A stretch of DNA of 64,000 nt, taken from NCBI RefSeq assembly GCF_019511645.1, contig NZ_JAEUAX010000005.1:248001-312000 (forward strand), written 5' to 3'. The DNA is from Microbacterium ureisolvens (lineage in GTDB: Bacteria; Actinomycetota; Actinomycetes; Actinomycetales; Microbacteriaceae). Shown here one piece after another: positions 33,381 to 40,695 of the stretch (its first letter is position 1; each line of letters begins with the position of its first letter). The notes under the pieces are model-generated. The model worked only from the letters and a program-made list of their open reading frames with translations. It did not search any database and had not been told where the DNA came from. The translations under genes and the position numbers were made by a program.

Positions 33381-34882
33381 GCGACCGCTCCCGCTCGCTG
33401 GCCGAAGTAGGCGGCGACGACGGCCTCGCTCGTGAGGCCCTCCCGGGGGATCTCCGCGAACACGGACTGATCGCGGAACACGAGCACGCGATCGACGAGC
33501 TCGACCAGTTCCTCCACCTCGCTCGAGAGCAGGACGATGCTCATGCCGTCGGCGCACAGCCGGTCGAGGGTCGCGTAGATCTCGCGCTTGGTCATGATGT
33601 CCACTCCTCGCGTCGGGTCGTTCAGCAGCAGCACCTTCGGCTCGGTGGCCAGCCATCTGGCGAGGACCACCTTCTGCTGGCTCCCGCCAGACAGGCTCGA
33701 GATCGGGTCCTCCTGCGTGCCGAGGCGGACCTTCAGCGCCGTGACGAACTCCGCGAACCGCTCCCTCATGCGCCCGGCGCTCAAGAGGGGGCCCCGGCGA
33801 TCCTGCTGCAGCGTCGGGAGGGCGAAGTTGTCGCGGATGGACATCGACTCGAAGAGCGATTCCCCCCGGCGCTCGCGCGGCAGGTAGGCCACCCCGAGTT
33901 CGGCGCCGTTACCGGGACGGATGCCGATGTCCGGGCTCAGCACGCGGGTCACGGTTCCCTCCCCCTCGGTCACGCCTGCGAGGCGCTTGAGGAACGCGTC
34001 CTGACCGTGCCCCTCGAGGCCCGCGAGTCCCACGAGTTCCCCCGCCCTGAGCGTGAGGTCGATCGGCGCCGCGCCGGGGGCGAGCGTCACGCCGTCAGCG
34101 CGCAAGGTCGGGTCGCCGATCGGGCGGTCGTGGTCGAGGCCTTGGACGACACCGCTCGATCCGGTCATGTCGGCGATGAGGCGATCCACCGCGACGTCGG
34201 CACGGTCCACGGTCGAGACGGTGCGCCCCGACCTGAGCACCGAGACGCGGTCCGAGATCTCCTGGACCTCGTCCATGCGGTGCGAGATGAAGAGCACCCC
34301 GACCCCGTCGGCGGTGAGACGGCGGATCTCGGCGAAGAGCCGGTCGCGGGTCCGCACGTCCAGCGCGGCCGTCGACTCGTCGAGAACGAGAATGCCGGGC
34401 TCGCGCACGAGTGCCCTCGTGATGCAGATCGCCTGCCGCTCGGACAGCGAGAGACTGCCGGCCGGGGCGTCGAGGTCGACCCCGTCGATGAGCCGTCCGA
34501 GAGTCTCGGTCGCGATGCGGCGTTGCGCCGGACGGGCAAGTCGCCGGACGAACACGCCGTCGGTGCCGAGCCAGATGTTGTCGAGCACCGACTGGCTCGT
34601 GGCGGTGAGCACCTCCTGGAACACGACGGCGATCCCCCTCCGGTGAGCCTGTCGGGGGCTGCGGAGCGCAAGCGAGGCCTCGCCCATCGTGAGCGAGCCG
34701 GAGTCGGGGCGGTGAACGCCGCCGATGATCTTGACGAGCGTCGACTTGCCCGAGCCGTTCTCGCCCAGGAGCGTGTGCACCTCGCCGGGACGGAGGTCGA
34801 GTTCCGCATCCACGAGCGCGCGCGTCGCACCGAAGTGCTTGCTGATCCCGGTGAGCCTCAGCCCACTCGCGGCAACCGACAT
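33377..34882 (-). CDS. Ribose-type ABC transporter ATPase (two nucleotide-binding domains)
   Basis: A 501-residue duplicated ATPase of the RbsA/MglA type. Domain 1 has Walker A LLGENGSGKSTLVKII, the sugar-type signature LSLSERQAICITRAL and ILVLDESTAALD. Domain 2 has the usual degenerate Walker A (GLEGHGQDAFLK), a full signature LSGGSQQKVVLARWL and VLLLNDPTRGVD. It is the first gene of the minus-strand unit and diverges from the binding-protein gene at 35004, with site e between. It energises import of the cluster's substrate. Confidence 0.93.
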   Translation of the reverse strand: MSVAASGLRLTGISKHFGATRALVDAELDLRPGEVHTLLGENGSGKSTLVKIIGGVHRPDSGSLTMGEASLALRSPRQAHRRGIAVVFQEVLTATSQSVLDNIWLGTDGVFVRRLARPAQRRIATETLGRLIDGVDLDAPAGSLSLSERQAICITRALVREPGILVLDESTAALDVRTRDRLFAEIRRLTADGVGVLFISHRMDEVQEISDRVSVLRSGRTVSTVDRADVAVDRLIADMTGSSGVVQGLDHDRPIGDPTLRADGVTLAPGAAPIDLTLRAGELVGLAGLEGHGQDAFLKRLAGVTEGEGTVTRVLSPDIGIRPGNGAELGVAYLPRERRGESLFESMSIRDNFALPTLQQDRRGPLLSAGRMRERFAEFVTALKVRLGTQEDPISSLSGGSQQKVVLARWLATEPKVLLLNDPTRGVDIMTKREIYATLDRLCADGMSIVLLSSEVEELVELVDRVLVFRDQSVFAEIPREGLTSEAVVAAYFGQRAGAVA

Positions 34883-34924
34883 CCTGACTCCTCATCGAGC
34901 TCACCCGCACGGGGTTGGTGATCA

Positions 34925-34944
34925 GATACTAGACGAACCGTATC
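34925..34944. promoter_or_regulatory. Operator-like 20-bp near-palindrome, site e (ABC importer)
   Basis: The site reads GATACTAGACGAACCGTATC, 16 of 20 matches to the consensus with perfect GATAC and GTATC outer arms. It lies in the 121-bp gap between the divergent ATPase and binding-protein genes, so it could control the entire importer. Confidence 0.68.
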
Positions 34945-35003
34945 GGATGTGTCTATCCTGAGCTGGCGCAACGGATGCGCCCACTCGAAGAGGAGTTGCA
35001 CAC

Positions 35004-36257
35004 ATGCTCAAGCCCGCACGCACGGCGCGGTTGGGGACCGTCGCCACAGCACTCGTCACCATCGGAGCACTCGGCCTCGCCGGCTGCTCGCCCGCCGCGA
35101 GCGACACGCCCAGCGACAGCGCATCGACCCCCGCCGCAGACGGCTGCGGCTCCATCCCCCAGCTCGGCGCGAACGACCCGAACGGTCTCCTGGACAGCCT
35201 CAGCCCCGAGCTGAAGGACGGCTACAACGCCTACGACATCGAGATCCAGGAGTCGGCCTGGGCGGACTGGAAGTCTGAGAAGACGGAGGGCTTCACTGCC
35301 GCGATCGTCGGGCAGGCCCCGGCCGCCCCGTACATCGCGACGTATCAGGCGCAGCTGCTGGAATCGCTCGAGGCGCAGGACGTCGAGGTCGTCGCCAACC
35401 TCGCCCCCAACGACCCCACCGATGTGCCGGGCCAGATCCAGATGTTCAACCAGGCGCTCTCGCTGAAGCCTGACATCATCTTCCTCAACCCGGCGGCGCC
35501 GGAGGCCGCGGTCGATCTCGTCGCCCAGGCGCACGACGCAGGCGTCCCGGTGATCTCGACCGTCGTCCCGCTCGACTCCCCCTACGCCATCAGCGTGGCC
35601 AACAACTCGAACCTCCAGGCGATGGAGACCGCCGCCGGCGTCCTCGGGGCGATCGGCGGGAAGGGCACCGTGCTGCAGGTCGACGGCGTTCCGGGCATCC
35701 CTCCGCAGCTGTTCTGGGAGGACGGCATCGCCAACGCGCTCGAGCTGTGCCCCGACGTGACGATCGCCGGTCAGGTGCAGGGCTTTTTCCAGCCCCCGGC
35801 CGCCCAGCAGGCCGTCGTCCAGTATCTCGCCACCAATCCCGCGGGGGTGGACGCCGTGTTCCAGGCCGGCTCAATGGGCTGGGCGATCCGTGACGCCTTT
35901 ACCCAGGCGGGCCTGCCGGTGCCGCCGATCCAGGACATCAACGCGTCGCAGGGCATGGCCGCGTACGCGGCGGCGAACCCGGACTACCCGTACTACGGCA
36001 CCGCGACCCCGCCGATCCCCGCCGCGAAGGCCGCGGCGCAGATCGGGCTCAAGGTGCTCGCGGGCGCGGGCCCGAAGGTCAACCAGATCGTGTGGGCCCC
36101 CTACGTGGTCGACCAGGACAACATCGGCGACGTCGTCGACCCGTCGTGGTCCGAGTCGGACGGCACCGACCTGACGGTGGACGGCGTCTACCTCACTGAC
36201 GACCAGATCGCGGAGTTCTTCACCAACCCCGACCTCGGCCCGAAGACGGCCGAATGA
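35004..36257 (+). CDS. Substrate-binding lipoprotein of the ribose-type ABC importer
   Basis: A 417-residue periplasmic-binding-protein-like lipoprotein. The signal ends in the lipobox LAGC (Cys28), followed by a Ser/Thr/Asp-rich linker. The type I binding fold is visible: FTAAIVGQAPAAPYIATYQA, QALSLKPDIIFLNPAAPEAA (first strand after the hinge), GVPVISTVVP, and GIPPQLFWEDGIANAL. AGAGGAG stands before the ATG. At 417 residues it is longer than ribose-binding proteins (about 300), so the ligand may be larger than a pentose. It diverges from its ATPase and permeases instead of being in their operon, and is followed by a strong hairpin. Confidence 0.88.
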   Translation: MLKPARTARLGTVATALVTIGALGLAGCSPAASDTPSDSASTPAADGCGSIPQLGANDPNGLLDSLSPELKDGYNAYDIEIQESAWADWKSEKTEGFTAAIVGQAPAAPYIATYQAQLLESLEAQDVEVVANLAPNDPTDVPGQIQMFNQALSLKPDIIFLNPAAPEAAVDLVAQAHDAGVPVISTVVPLDSPYAISVANNSNLQAMETAAGVLGAIGGKGTVLQVDGVPGIPPQLFWEDGIANALELCPDVTIAGQVQGFFQPPAAQQAVVQYLATNPAGVDAVFQAGSMGWAIRDAFTQAGLPVPPIQDINASQGMAAYAAANPDYPYYGTATPPIPAAKAAAQIGLKVLAGAGPKVNQIVWAPYVVDQDNIGDVVDPSWSESDGTDLTVDGVYLTDDQIAEFFTNPDLGPKTAE

Positions 36258-36261
36258 CCAC

Positions 36262-36295
36262 AAGGGGTGGGCGGCAGAGCCGTCCACCACCCCTT
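36262..36295 (+). terminator. Hairpin terminator after the binding-protein gene
   Basis: AAGGGGTGG (36262-36270) pairs exactly with CCACCCCTT (36287-36295), and the inner GCGGC/GCCGT pairs with one G-U. It begins 5 bp after the stop. The strong stem separates the binding-protein transcript from the FAH operon. Confidence 0.7.
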
Positions 36296-36311
36296 CTCGG
36301 TCCATCGTTCC

Positions 36312-36331
36312 GATACAATACGTTGCGTATC
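36312..36331. promoter_or_regulatory. Operator-like 20-bp near-palindrome, site f (FAH operon)
   Basis: The site reads GATACAATACGTTGCGTATC, 18 of 20 matches to the consensus, and its outer arms extend by one more complementary pair (C...G). A TACAAT -10-like hexamer (36314-36319) lies inside it. It ends 22 bp before the ATG of the FAH-family gene at 36354. Confidence 0.72.
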
Positions 36332-36353
36332 GCATAACCGGAGGAAGCACACT

Positions 36354-37370
36354 ATGAAGTTCGGACGAATCGCCGTCGACTCCCCCGATGGCCGCCAGAT
36401 TCGCGTCATCGCGGCGGAGCCCGAGAACAACCGCGTCGTCGACCTGCGGCGGGCGTACGCTCTCGCCCTGCAGCGGGGCGGTGCGACAGAGGACGGAGCG
36501 CGCCATCTGGCCGCGGCGACCTTCGGCGATCTGACGCGGGGCATCTCGACCGGCGACTTCTTCGTCGACGCCGCCCACCACGCGCTGACGGCAGCCGCCG
36601 ACGCGTCCGCGCCGCTCGACGACGCCTCCTTCGTGGCGGCGATCAAGCCGCCGGTGCTGCGCGACAGCCTCACCTTCAACGGCCACATCAAGAACTTCTT
36701 CGGCAACGTCATGAAGACGACGCCGACGCGCGCCGTCTACGAGCGGCCCGGCTTCTTCAAGGGCTCCACCGCGACGATCTACGGCACCGGGGAGACGATC
36801 CCGTACCCGAGCATCACCGAGCAGCTGGACTACGAGCTCGAGATCGGATACGTCATCGGCAAGCCCGGCCGCAACATCACGCCTGAGAACGCGTTCGACC
36901 ATGTGTTCGGCATCACGATCTTCAACGACTTCAGCCTGCGCGACGTGCAGGTGCTCGAGAGCCCCATCGGGATGGGCGCGCAGCACTCGAAGGACTTCGC
37001 TTACGGCATCGGTCCGTGGATCGTGACGATGGACGAGATCCCGTCGATCATCGGACTCACCGGCCAGGTGCGGGTGAACGGCGAGGTGTGGTCGGACACG
37101 CGCGTCGAGGACTTCATCTGGACGCCGGAGGAGACGGTCTCGTACGTCTCGCAGCTCGACGGCCTGCAGCCGGGCGACCTGATCGGCTCGGGGACGATGG
37201 CGTTCGGAGCCGGGGCCGAGCTGCGGCGCTTCCTACAGCCGGGCGACCTTCTCGAGCTCGAGCTCGAGAAGGTCGGCGTGCTCCGCTCGCCGATCGCCGC
37301 GCAGAAGGAGACCCCGTCCTGGTGGCCGAGCCCGCAGCCGTTCCCGTTCGAGGAAGGCGCGAGCGCATGA
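36354..37370 (+). CDS. Fumarylacetoacetate hydrolase family protein (second)
   Basis: A 338-residue FAH-fold enzyme. I chose the ATG at 36354, with GGAGGAAG in front, over a longer frame that would run through operator f. The metal-binding block is QLDYELEIGYVIGKPGRNIT, followed by TIFNDFSLRDVQ. LIGSGTMAFGAGAELRRFLQ near the end corresponds to the closing loop. It is only distantly similar to the FAH at 14332, so the pathway may have two separate hydrolysis steps. It begins a three-gene, overlapping operon with a cupin and an acetoacetyl-CoA synthetase, which suggests that its product includes acetoacetate. Confidence 0.9.
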   Translation: MKFGRIAVDSPDGRQIRVIAAEPENNRVVDLRRAYALALQRGGATEDGARHLAAATFGDLTRGISTGDFFVDAAHHALTAAADASAPLDDASFVAAIKPPVLRDSLTFNGHIKNFFGNVMKTTPTRAVYERPGFFKGSTATIYGTGETIPYPSITEQLDYELEIGYVIGKPGRNITPENAFDHVFGITIFNDFSLRDVQVLESPIGMGAQHSKDFAYGIGPWIVTMDEIPSIIGLTGQVRVNGEVWSDTRVEDFIWTPEETVSYVSQLDGLQPGDLIGSGTMAFGAGAELRRFLQPGDLLELELEKVGVLRSPIAAQKETPSWWPSPQPFPFEEGASA

Positions 37371-37975
37371 CCTCGTCCCCCCAGGTGCGCCGCGTCGTCA
37401 CCGGCCACGACGACCAGGGCCGGGCCGTGATCCTCATCGATGACATCGCCCCGAACTCGTTCGCCTCCGAGGTCATCCCCGGCTTCGGTGCCGCGGTCCC
37501 GTGGCTGACGACCTGCCCCACCGACCACGTGTCCGACGCGGACCCCGTCGGGCCGGGGTCGGCGACGCCGACGTTCCCGCGCGTCGGTGAGACGGTGTTC
37601 CGGGTTGCGGAATTCCCCCCCGACTCCGCGTATCCGAGCGACGCCCAGGACCGCATCTTCGACGAGATCGACGGCAAGGCCGAGGCCGCCGAGGGCGCCA
37701 AGCACTCCGACGGCAAGCACTTCTGGTTCCACCGCACCGACTCGCTCGACTACGCCATCGTGCTGGAGGGCGAGATCACGCTCTTGGTGGACGACGGGGA
37801 GGCGACGCTGCACGCCGGCGACGTCGTGGTGCAGCGGGCCACGAGCCACGCCTGGTCAAACCGCACCGACCGCGTCGCCCGCGTGGCGTTCGTTCTCATC
37901 GGCACCGAGCCGCTTTCGGCCGAGGAGATCGCCGCCCGCCGTCGGGGCGTTCCGGTGGAATCGAACCGGCTGTGA
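37367..37975 (+). CDS. Cupin domain protein
   Basis: A 202-residue protein with one C-terminal cupin barrel (about 120-190): LDYAIVLEGEITLLVDDGEA then LHAGDVVVQRATSHAWSN, containing the final metal-type His in the second cupin motif. The N-terminal 110 residues (PWLTTCPTDHVSDADPVGPG and FRVAEFPPDS) resemble the small group of cupins found beside FAH-type and gentisate-type hydrolases. It overlaps the FAH gene and the synthetase gene by 4 bp each. It may be a small isomerase or decarboxylase, or a binding protein for an intermediate. Function is inferred from context only. Confidence 0.8.
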   Translation: MTSSPQVRRVVTGHDDQGRAVILIDDIAPNSFASEVIPGFGAAVPWLTTCPTDHVSDADPVGPGSATPTFPRVGETVFRVAEFPPDSAYPSDAQDRIFDEIDGKAEAAEGAKHSDGKHFWFHRTDSLDYAIVLEGEITLLVDDGEATLHAGDVVVQRATSHAWSNRTDRVARVAFVLIGTEPLSAEEIAARRRGVPVESNRL

Positions 37976-39954
37976 TCGTCAACCCGGAAGCGGGCGTCGG
38001 AGAGGTCGCCTGGCGCCTCGAGCCGTCGCTTCGGGCGCAGACGAACGTCGCCCGCTTCACGGCGTTCCTCCGAGCCCGTGGTGTCGAGCTCGGGGAGGAT
38101 TACGACGACCTGTGGCAGTGGTCGGTGGACGAGCCTGAGAAGTTCTGGTCGGAGTGGGCGGACTTCGCCGGCGTGACGATGGGCGGCCCCGGGGGACCCG
38201 TTCGCAGCGCGGATCCGATGCCCGGCACACGGTGGTTCCCCGGCCGGCGGCTCAATTGTGCGCGCGAGCTGCTCGCCGGGCATGAGGGCACTGCGATCGT
38301 CGCGCTGTCCGAGCGCGGCGAGCGCACCGAGGTCTCGTTCGCCGATCTGCGCGCCGAGGTCGCCGCGTTCGCCGCGCATCTGCGCGCTCATGGGGTGGGC
38401 GCGGGCGACCGCGTGGTCGGCATCCTTCCGAACATCCCTGAGGCGGTGATCGCGCTGCTGGCGACCGCCTCGATCGGCGCGGTGTGGTCGGTGTGCGCAC
38501 CCGAGTTCGGCCCCGGCGCGATCGTCTCGCGGTTCGCCCAACTCGAGCCGAAGGTGCTGATCGCTGTGCCCGGGTACGAGTTGGGCGGCACGGACCGGCA
38601 CCGCGAGGCGGAACTGGCCGAGGTGCTGGGCAGCCTTCCCAGCGTGCGACACGTCGTCTGGGTGACCGGCCACACGAATGCGAGACCGGTCGACTCGGTC
38701 GCGGAGTCGTGCGGCTGGGCCGATGCCCTGCGTGCCGGCGCGGAGCCCGCCTTCGTCGACGTCGACTTCGACCATCCGCTGTGGGTCCTGTTCTCATCGG
38801 GCACGACCGGCGTGCCCAAGGGGATCGTGCACGGCCACGGCGGCGCCTTGCTGGAGCAGCTGAAGCTGTGCAGCATCCACGATGACATCCGGCCGGGCGA
38901 TCGCGTGCTCACGATCGCCTCCACCAGCTGGGTCGTGTGGAACGGGCTGGTCGCGGCGCTCGGCGTCGGCGCCACCATCGTTCTGCTGGACGGCAACCCG
39001 ACCTACCCGGGGCTGGACCGCGTCTGGCAGGTGGCGGACGGCGAGCGGGTGAGCGTGCTCGGCGTGGGGGCGGGTTTCGTGCATGCGTGCGCGAAGGACC
39101 GCCTCGAGCCCGCTCGCGACCACGATCTGTCGGCTCTCCGGGTCGTCACCGTCACAGGGTCGCCGCTGTCGGCCGACGGTTATCGGTGGGTCTACCGAAG
39201 CGTCGGTGATGTGTGGCTCACGTCGCAGAGCGGCGGCACCGACATCGCCTCGATCTTCGTCGGCGGGGTTCCGACGCTGCCGGTTCGCGTCGGGTACATC
39301 CAGGCTCCGGCCCTCGGGGTGCGCGTCGAGTCGTGGGATGCCGATGGCTATCCGACTCTCGGGCGCGGCGAGCTGGTCGTTTCGGCGCCGCTCCCGTCCA
39401 TGCCCCTCAGGTTCTGGGGCGACCCCGAGGGTGAGAGGTACCACGACAGCTACTTCTCGACGTTTCCCGGCGTGTGGCGTCATGGCGACTTCATCGAGTT
39501 CTCGAAGGAGGGCATCGTGATCCACGGGCGTTCCGATTCGACGCTCAATCGCAACGGCATCCGCCTCGGCTCAGCCGACATCTACGCGGCGGTCGAGCGG
39601 CTTCCGCAGATCGCCGAGGCGATGATCGTCGGGGTGGAGCTCGGCACCGACTACTACATGCCGCTGTTCATCGTGCTCACTCCAGGGGCGGACGCGGAGG
39701 ATGCCCGAGCCGCCGTCCGCGCGTCCATCCGGACGAACCTGTCACCGCGATACCTGCCCGACGACATCGTCGTCATGCCCGGCATCCCGCACACGAAGAC
39801 CGGGAAGAAGCTCGAGGTCCCCGTAAAGCGCCTGCTCCAGGGCGCGCCGCTCGACGAGGTCGTCGACCGGGGCGCGGTCGACGATGCCGCGCTCCTGGAC
39901 CATTTTGCGGTGTTCGCTCGAACGAAGAGCTCGACCGCCGGGGCCAGCCTATGA
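37972..39954 (+). CDS. Acetoacetyl-CoA synthetase
   Basis: A 660-residue acyl-adenylate-forming enzyme that activates acetoacetate with ATP and CoA. The GTG start overlaps the cupin stop (GTGA). The N-terminal ACAS-type cap begins TNVARFTAFLRARGVELGED and YDDLWQWSVDEPEKFWSEWA, characteristic of acetoacetyl-CoA rather than acetyl-CoA synthetases. The AMP loop is LFSSGTTGVPKGIVHGHGG at about residues 273-291, and WRHGDFIEFSKEGIVIHGRS and TKTGKKLEVPVK (catalytic Lys) complete the core. It probably salvages acetoacetate released by the FAH enzymes and feeds the thiolase at 5584. Confidence 0.92.
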   Translation: MIVNPEAGVGEVAWRLEPSLRAQTNVARFTAFLRARGVELGEDYDDLWQWSVDEPEKFWSEWADFAGVTMGGPGGPVRSADPMPGTRWFPGRRLNCARELLAGHEGTAIVALSERGERTEVSFADLRAEVAAFAAHLRAHGVGAGDRVVGILPNIPEAVIALLATASIGAVWSVCAPEFGPGAIVSRFAQLEPKVLIAVPGYELGGTDRHREAELAEVLGSLPSVRHVVWVTGHTNARPVDSVAESCGWADALRAGAEPAFVDVDFDHPLWVLFSSGTTGVPKGIVHGHGGALLEQLKLCSIHDDIRPGDRVLTIASTSWVVWNGLVAALGVGATIVLLDGNPTYPGLDRVWQVADGERVSVLGVGAGFVHACAKDRLEPARDHDLSALRVVTVTGSPLSADGYRWVYRSVGDVWLTSQSGGTDIASIFVGGVPTLPVRVGYIQAPALGVRVESWDADGYPTLGRGELVVSAPLPSMPLRFWGDPEGERYHDSYFSTFPGVWRHGDFIEFSKEGIVIHGRSDSTLNRNGIRLGSADIYAAVERLPQIAEAMIVGVELGTDYYMPLFIVLTPGADAEDARAAVRASIRTNLSPRYLPDDIVVMPGIPHTKTGKKLEVPVKRLLQGAPLDEVVDRGAVDDAALLDHFAVFARTKSSTAGASL

Positions 39955-39964
39955 GACGGCGCGC

Positions 39965-39984
39965 CCCGGTGAACGTTTCGTATC
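39965..39984. promoter_or_regulatory. Operator-like half-site g upstream of the TetR gene
   Basis: The right half and core, ACGTTTCGTATC (39973-39984), equal those of site b; the left arm is poorly conserved (12 of 20 overall). It is followed by GAACG, which makes a local TTCG-TAT-CGAA dyad. It lies 26 bp before the GTG of the TetR gene, which suggests autoregulation of the regulator. Confidence 0.55.
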
Positions 39985-40010
39985 GAACGACGAAGATCTA
40001 GGGTCGATCC

Positions 40011-40595
40011 GTGGCAATTCGCAGTGAACAGAGCCGGCAGGCCATCCTCCAGGCGACGATGAAGCTCCTTGACGAGCGCGAACCCGATTCGATGTCGGTG
40101 CAGCAGCTGTCCATCGAGCGCATCGCGCGCGAGGCAGGAGTCAGCAAGACCACCATCTACCGCTGGTGGCCGAGCAAGGCGGCCGTGATCATCGACACCT
40201 TCCTCGAGAAGCACATCCTTCAGACGACGCTGCGGGACGACCTGCCCCCCGTGGACGCTCTCCGCGAGCACGTCGTCTCACTCGCGAAGGTCTACGCCGG
40301 ACACGAGGGTCGCCTCATGGCGCAGCTGATCGCGGAGAGCCAATACGACCCCGCCACCCTCGACGCCTTCAAGACGCTGTTCTGGCGTCCTCGCCGCGAG
40401 GTGGTCAACCGGGTGATCGAACGAGGGATCGCCGAAGGATCCATCCGCGACGGCTATTCTCCCGATGAACTCGCCGAGCGGATCTACGCGCCGATCTACT
40501 TTCAGCTCCTCTTCCGTGAAGGCAGCTTCGACGCCGACACGATCGCAGCGGGCTTCGAGCTGGCGCTGCACGGGATCGCGGGGCGCAGCGGCTGA
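40011..40595 (+). CDS. TetR family regulator, candidate master repressor of the catabolic island
   Basis: A 194-residue TetR protein. The DNA-binding domain (about 8-60) contains SIERIAREAGVSKTTIYRWW followed by PSKAAVI, the AcrR/TetR_C_16-like recognition helix. The helical C-terminal domain (about 80-190) would bind the inducer. The GTG at 40011 is the first start after site g. It lies at the end of the island, and its promoter region carries a version of the 20-bp motif seen upstream of the other island genes, so it is the best candidate for the protein that binds them. An IclR- or GntR-type protein elsewhere is possible but less parsimonious. Confidence 0.9.
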   Translation: MAIRSEQSRQAILQATMKLLDEREPDSMSVQQLSIERIAREAGVSKTTIYRWWPSKAAVIIDTFLEKHILQTTLRDDLPPVDALREHVVSLAKVYAGHEGRLMAQLIAESQYDPATLDAFKTLFWRPRREVVNRVIERGIAEGSIRDGYSPDELAERIYAPIYFQLLFREGSFDADTIAAGFELALHGIAGRSG

Positions 40596-40695
40596 ACGGC
40601 GTGACTGTCGTTTGACAACGTGCCGTCGCGCGACGTGAACGCAGCGCCGCATCCACCGAACGGATGACATCCGGCTCGCCCCTTTAGGCGACGCG

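Noticed and set aside
40612..40617. TTGACA as a -35 element for the MMPL gene
   Set aside because: No acceptable -10 hexamer is found at 16-19 bp; left out of the feature list.
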